NCBI GenBank assembly: GCA_938016625.1
Contig: CALILB010000377.1
Location: 1 to 6,971 of the forward strand
DNA: 6,971 nucleotides
Reading direction: 5' to 3'
Source: an uncultured bacterium
GTDB taxonomy: Bacteria > Acidobacteriota > Thermoanaerobaculia > Multivoradales > JAHEKO01
Below the pieces are notes generated by a model. That model was not told the DNA's origin. It ran no database searches and saw nothing but the letters and a program-made list of their open reading frames with translations. Shown in pieces: positions 5,517 through 6,971 of this stretch. A program made the position numbers and the translations under genes. The first letter of the stretch is position 1, and each line of letters opens with the position of its first letter.

Positions 5517-6605
5517 GTGCTCTTGGTGTGGAAATCTGTTCGACGCGTGGCGCTGGTCGCCTTGGGTCTGGCGATCCTCTACCTGCTCTTCTGGCCGGTC
5601 GCCATCGATCCGCTGGCGTGGACACCGCCCAAAGGACTGGAGCTGGCGGGGGTCTACGAGCCCAACAGCGCACTCGCCGCGGTCGACCGTATGGCGGAGG
5701 GTGTTGGGGTGGGATCCGAAGATGTGGCGATCGACCTCGGGGGGCGGATCTATGCCGGCTACGAGGACGGCCGCATCGTCATGTTTCAACCCGACGGGTC
5801 CGAGCCCCAGGTCATGGCGGAGCTCGAGGGTCGCCCGCTCGGCATGCACGTCGACGGTCTGGGTAATCTGTTGGTCTGTGTCAGCCCCGGGGGGCTGTAC
5901 CACATATCGCCGTTTGGGCAGGTGAAGGTTTTGAGTCGCAGCTTTGGTGGTGTGCCGTTCCTCCTGGCCAACGACGTGGATGTGGGTGCCGATGGAACCG
6001 TCTATTTCAGCGACTCATCTTTCGCTTTCAGTGTGGATCAGACGGTGGCCGAGCTCATGGAGCATCGCGCCAGAGGTCGTCTCCTGGCCTACGATCCGGC
6101 GACAGGCGAGACACGGATGTTGCTCCACCGTTTGTACTACGCCAACGGCGTCGCCGTGAGCCCCGGCCAGAACTTTCTGCTGATGGTGGAAACCGGAAAG
6201 TTTCGGGTGCAGCGACTCTGGTTGGGCGGACCCCGGGCGGGCGAGTCCGAGACCCTGATCGACAACCTACCCGGCTTTCCCGACGGCATCTCCACCGGCG
6301 CCGACGGGATCTTCTGGTTGACGCTGGTTTCGCCGCGGAAACCGCTCCTCGAGGCGCTGATGCCCTGGCCTTTTCTGCGCAAGGTTGTGATGCGGCTCCC
6401 CGAGCCGTTATTGCCGGCGCCGGGGAGCTACGGCTTTGTGTTGGGACTCAATGCGGAGGGCGAGGTGGTGCACAATCTCCAGGACCCCGGCGGAGCCTTC
6501 ACCCAGATCAGCAGCGCTCAGGAGGACAAGGGAATGCTCTATCTCGGCAGTCTGGTCGAAGACGCCATCGGCCGCCTCCCCGTCCCAGGACTCCCACGCC
6601 CCTAA
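5517..6605 (+). CDS. Strictosidine synthase/APMAP-like SMP-30 superfamily protein, membrane-anchored
   Basis: This 362-aa protein resembles the strictosidine synthase-like/APMAP branch of six-bladed beta-propellers, whose characterised members are calcium-dependent lactonases or arylesterases; bacterial members are mostly untested. Residues 8-28 (VRRVALVALGLAILYLLF region) form a transmembrane anchor or uncleaved signal. Blade motifs follow: SEDVAIDLGGRIYAGYEDGRI (as parts of 67-87), GRPLGMHVDGLGNL (105-118), ANDVDVGADGTVYFSDSS (151-168), GRLLAYDPATGETRMLL (187-203), YYANGVAVSPGQNFLL (207-222), NLPGFPDGIS (250-259) and GMLYLGSLVEDAIGRL (339-354). The expected metal ligands Glu68, Asn152, Asn210 and Asp256 are all in place. 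GTG 5517 follows a G-run (5506-5510); GTG 5526 is an alternative start. The stop overlaps the convergent racemase gene by 4 bp. The family is secure; the substrate is not known. Confidence 0.85.
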   Translation: MLLVWKSVRRVALVALGLAILYLLFWPVAIDPLAWTPPKGLELAGVYEPNSALAAVDRMAEGVGVGSEDVAIDLGGRIYAGYEDGRIVMFQPDGSEPQVMAELEGRPLGMHVDGLGNLLVCVSPGGLYHISPFGQVKVLSRSFGGVPFLLANDVDVGADGTVYFSDSSFAFSVDQTVAELMEHRARGRLLAYDPATGETRMLLHRLYYANGVAVSPGQNFLLMVETGKFRVQRLWLGGPRAGESETLIDNLPGFPDGISTGADGIFWLTLVSPRKPLLEALMPWPFLRKVVMRLPEPLLPAPGSYGFVLGLNAEGEVVHNLQDPGGAFTQISSAQEDKGMLYLGSLVEDAIGRLPVPGLPRP

Positions 6606-6971
6606 GCCCCTAAGCCCTCCGACAGCGCCCACTCCGCCGCCCGCCGGGCGTGTATCTCCGTGGTGTCGAAAAGGGGCACCGGGGAGTCCTCGGGTGTGAC
6701 CAGCAGGGAGATCTCGGTACAGCCCAGAATGATGCCCTCGGCTCCCTCGTCGGCCAGACGCCCGATGACCTGCGCATAGTCGCGGCGAGATCCGGGATCG
6801 ACGTTACCGAGACAGAGCTCGTCGTAGATCACCCGGTGCACCATCTGCCGGTCCTGGTCGTTGGGGACGATCACCTCGAGCTGGTGACGATCCTCGAGAC
6901 GGCCACGGTAGAACTCCTCTTCCATGGTGAAGCGGGTGCCGAGAAGACCTATCCGTTTCAATCCCGTTCGC
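6602..6971 (-). CDS. Aspartate/glutamate racemase family protein (5' end outside window)
   Basis: The visible 122 residues are the C-terminal half of a PLP-independent Asp/Glu racemase-type protein, which interconverts L- and D-amino acids with two Cys residues. KRIGLLGTRFTMEEEFYRGR, VHRVIYDELCLGN and the second catalytic-Cys motif ILGCTEISLL are typical; that Cys is coded at 6719-6721. The first catalytic Cys would lie upstream, beyond the right edge. The frame stays open to the edge (Arg-Thr-Gly-Leu before KRIG), so the TTG at 6961 is an internal Leu codon and not a start. The protein ends ALSEGLGA with TAG at 6602-6604, overlapping the TAA of the convergent gene. Whether it acts on Asp, Glu or other amino acids cannot be told from this half. 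Together with DppA it hints at D-amino-acid metabolism, though the two genes are in separate units. Confidence 0.88.
   Translation of the reverse strand, partial: RTGLKRIGLLGTRFTMEEEFYRGRLEDRHQLEVIVPNDQDRQMVHRVIYDELCLGNVDPGSRRDYAQVIGRLADEGAEGIILGCTEISLLVTPEDSPVPLFDTTEIHARRAAEWALSEGLGA

Noticed and set aside
4864..5925. 353-codon plus-strand open frame across the CoA ligase and the propeller gene start
   Set aside because: Its sequence is the antisense of the ligase followed by an out-of-frame read of the propeller gene; neither part resembles a protein family.

Overview
The window is GC-rich coding DNA (roughly 63% GC by eye) with tight gene packing, signal peptides and SD-type ribosome sites. 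It suggests an uncultured high-GC Gram-negative bacterium; Acidobacteriota, Myxococcota or a related group would fit, but the sequence alone does not settle this. There are no RNA genes, insertion sequences, CRISPR arrays or prophage genes.

Left block (1-3868, plus strand): a run of six tightly packed genes, probably one transcription unit whose promoter lies left of the window. In order they are: (1) the C-terminal part of an AhpD-like/carboxymuconolactone decarboxylase-family protein, whose redox motif reads Cys-Tyr-Pro-UGA, so it is probably a selenoprotein, with a bacterial SECIS-like hairpin just after the UGA; (2) a stand-alone NAD(P)H-hydrate epimerase (YjeF_N) protein overlapping it by 11 bp; (3) an arginase/agmatinase-fold protein with a Cys in place of a metal-ligand His; (4) a DppA-like M55 D-aminopeptidase with an export signal, coupled to gene 3 by an ATGA overlap; (5) an AlgH/UPF0301 protein with an added N-terminal hydrophobic segment; (6) a small NrtS-type two-helix membrane protein (nitrate/nitrite transport family), coupled to gene 5 by a GTGA overlap.

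Middle (3883-5439, minus strand): a benzoate-CoA ligase-family AMP-forming enzyme, convergent with the NrtS gene with only 14 bp between. A 77-bp divergent spacer separates it from the next gene.

Right (5517-6971): a membrane-anchored strictosidine synthase/APMAP-like (SMP-30 superfamily) beta-propeller protein on the plus strand, ending in a 4-bp tail-to-tail overlap with an Asp/Glu racemase-family gene on the minus strand that runs off the right edge.

How the genes may work together is only partly readable. DppA and the racemase both point to D-amino-acid handling. The selenoprotein, epimerase and arginase-fold genes are linked by translation or spacing, but no pathway is obvious. The most notable item is the UGA at 109-111: read as a normal stop it would make gene 1 look like two broken fragments, and read as selenocysteine it completes a CxxU redox centre.
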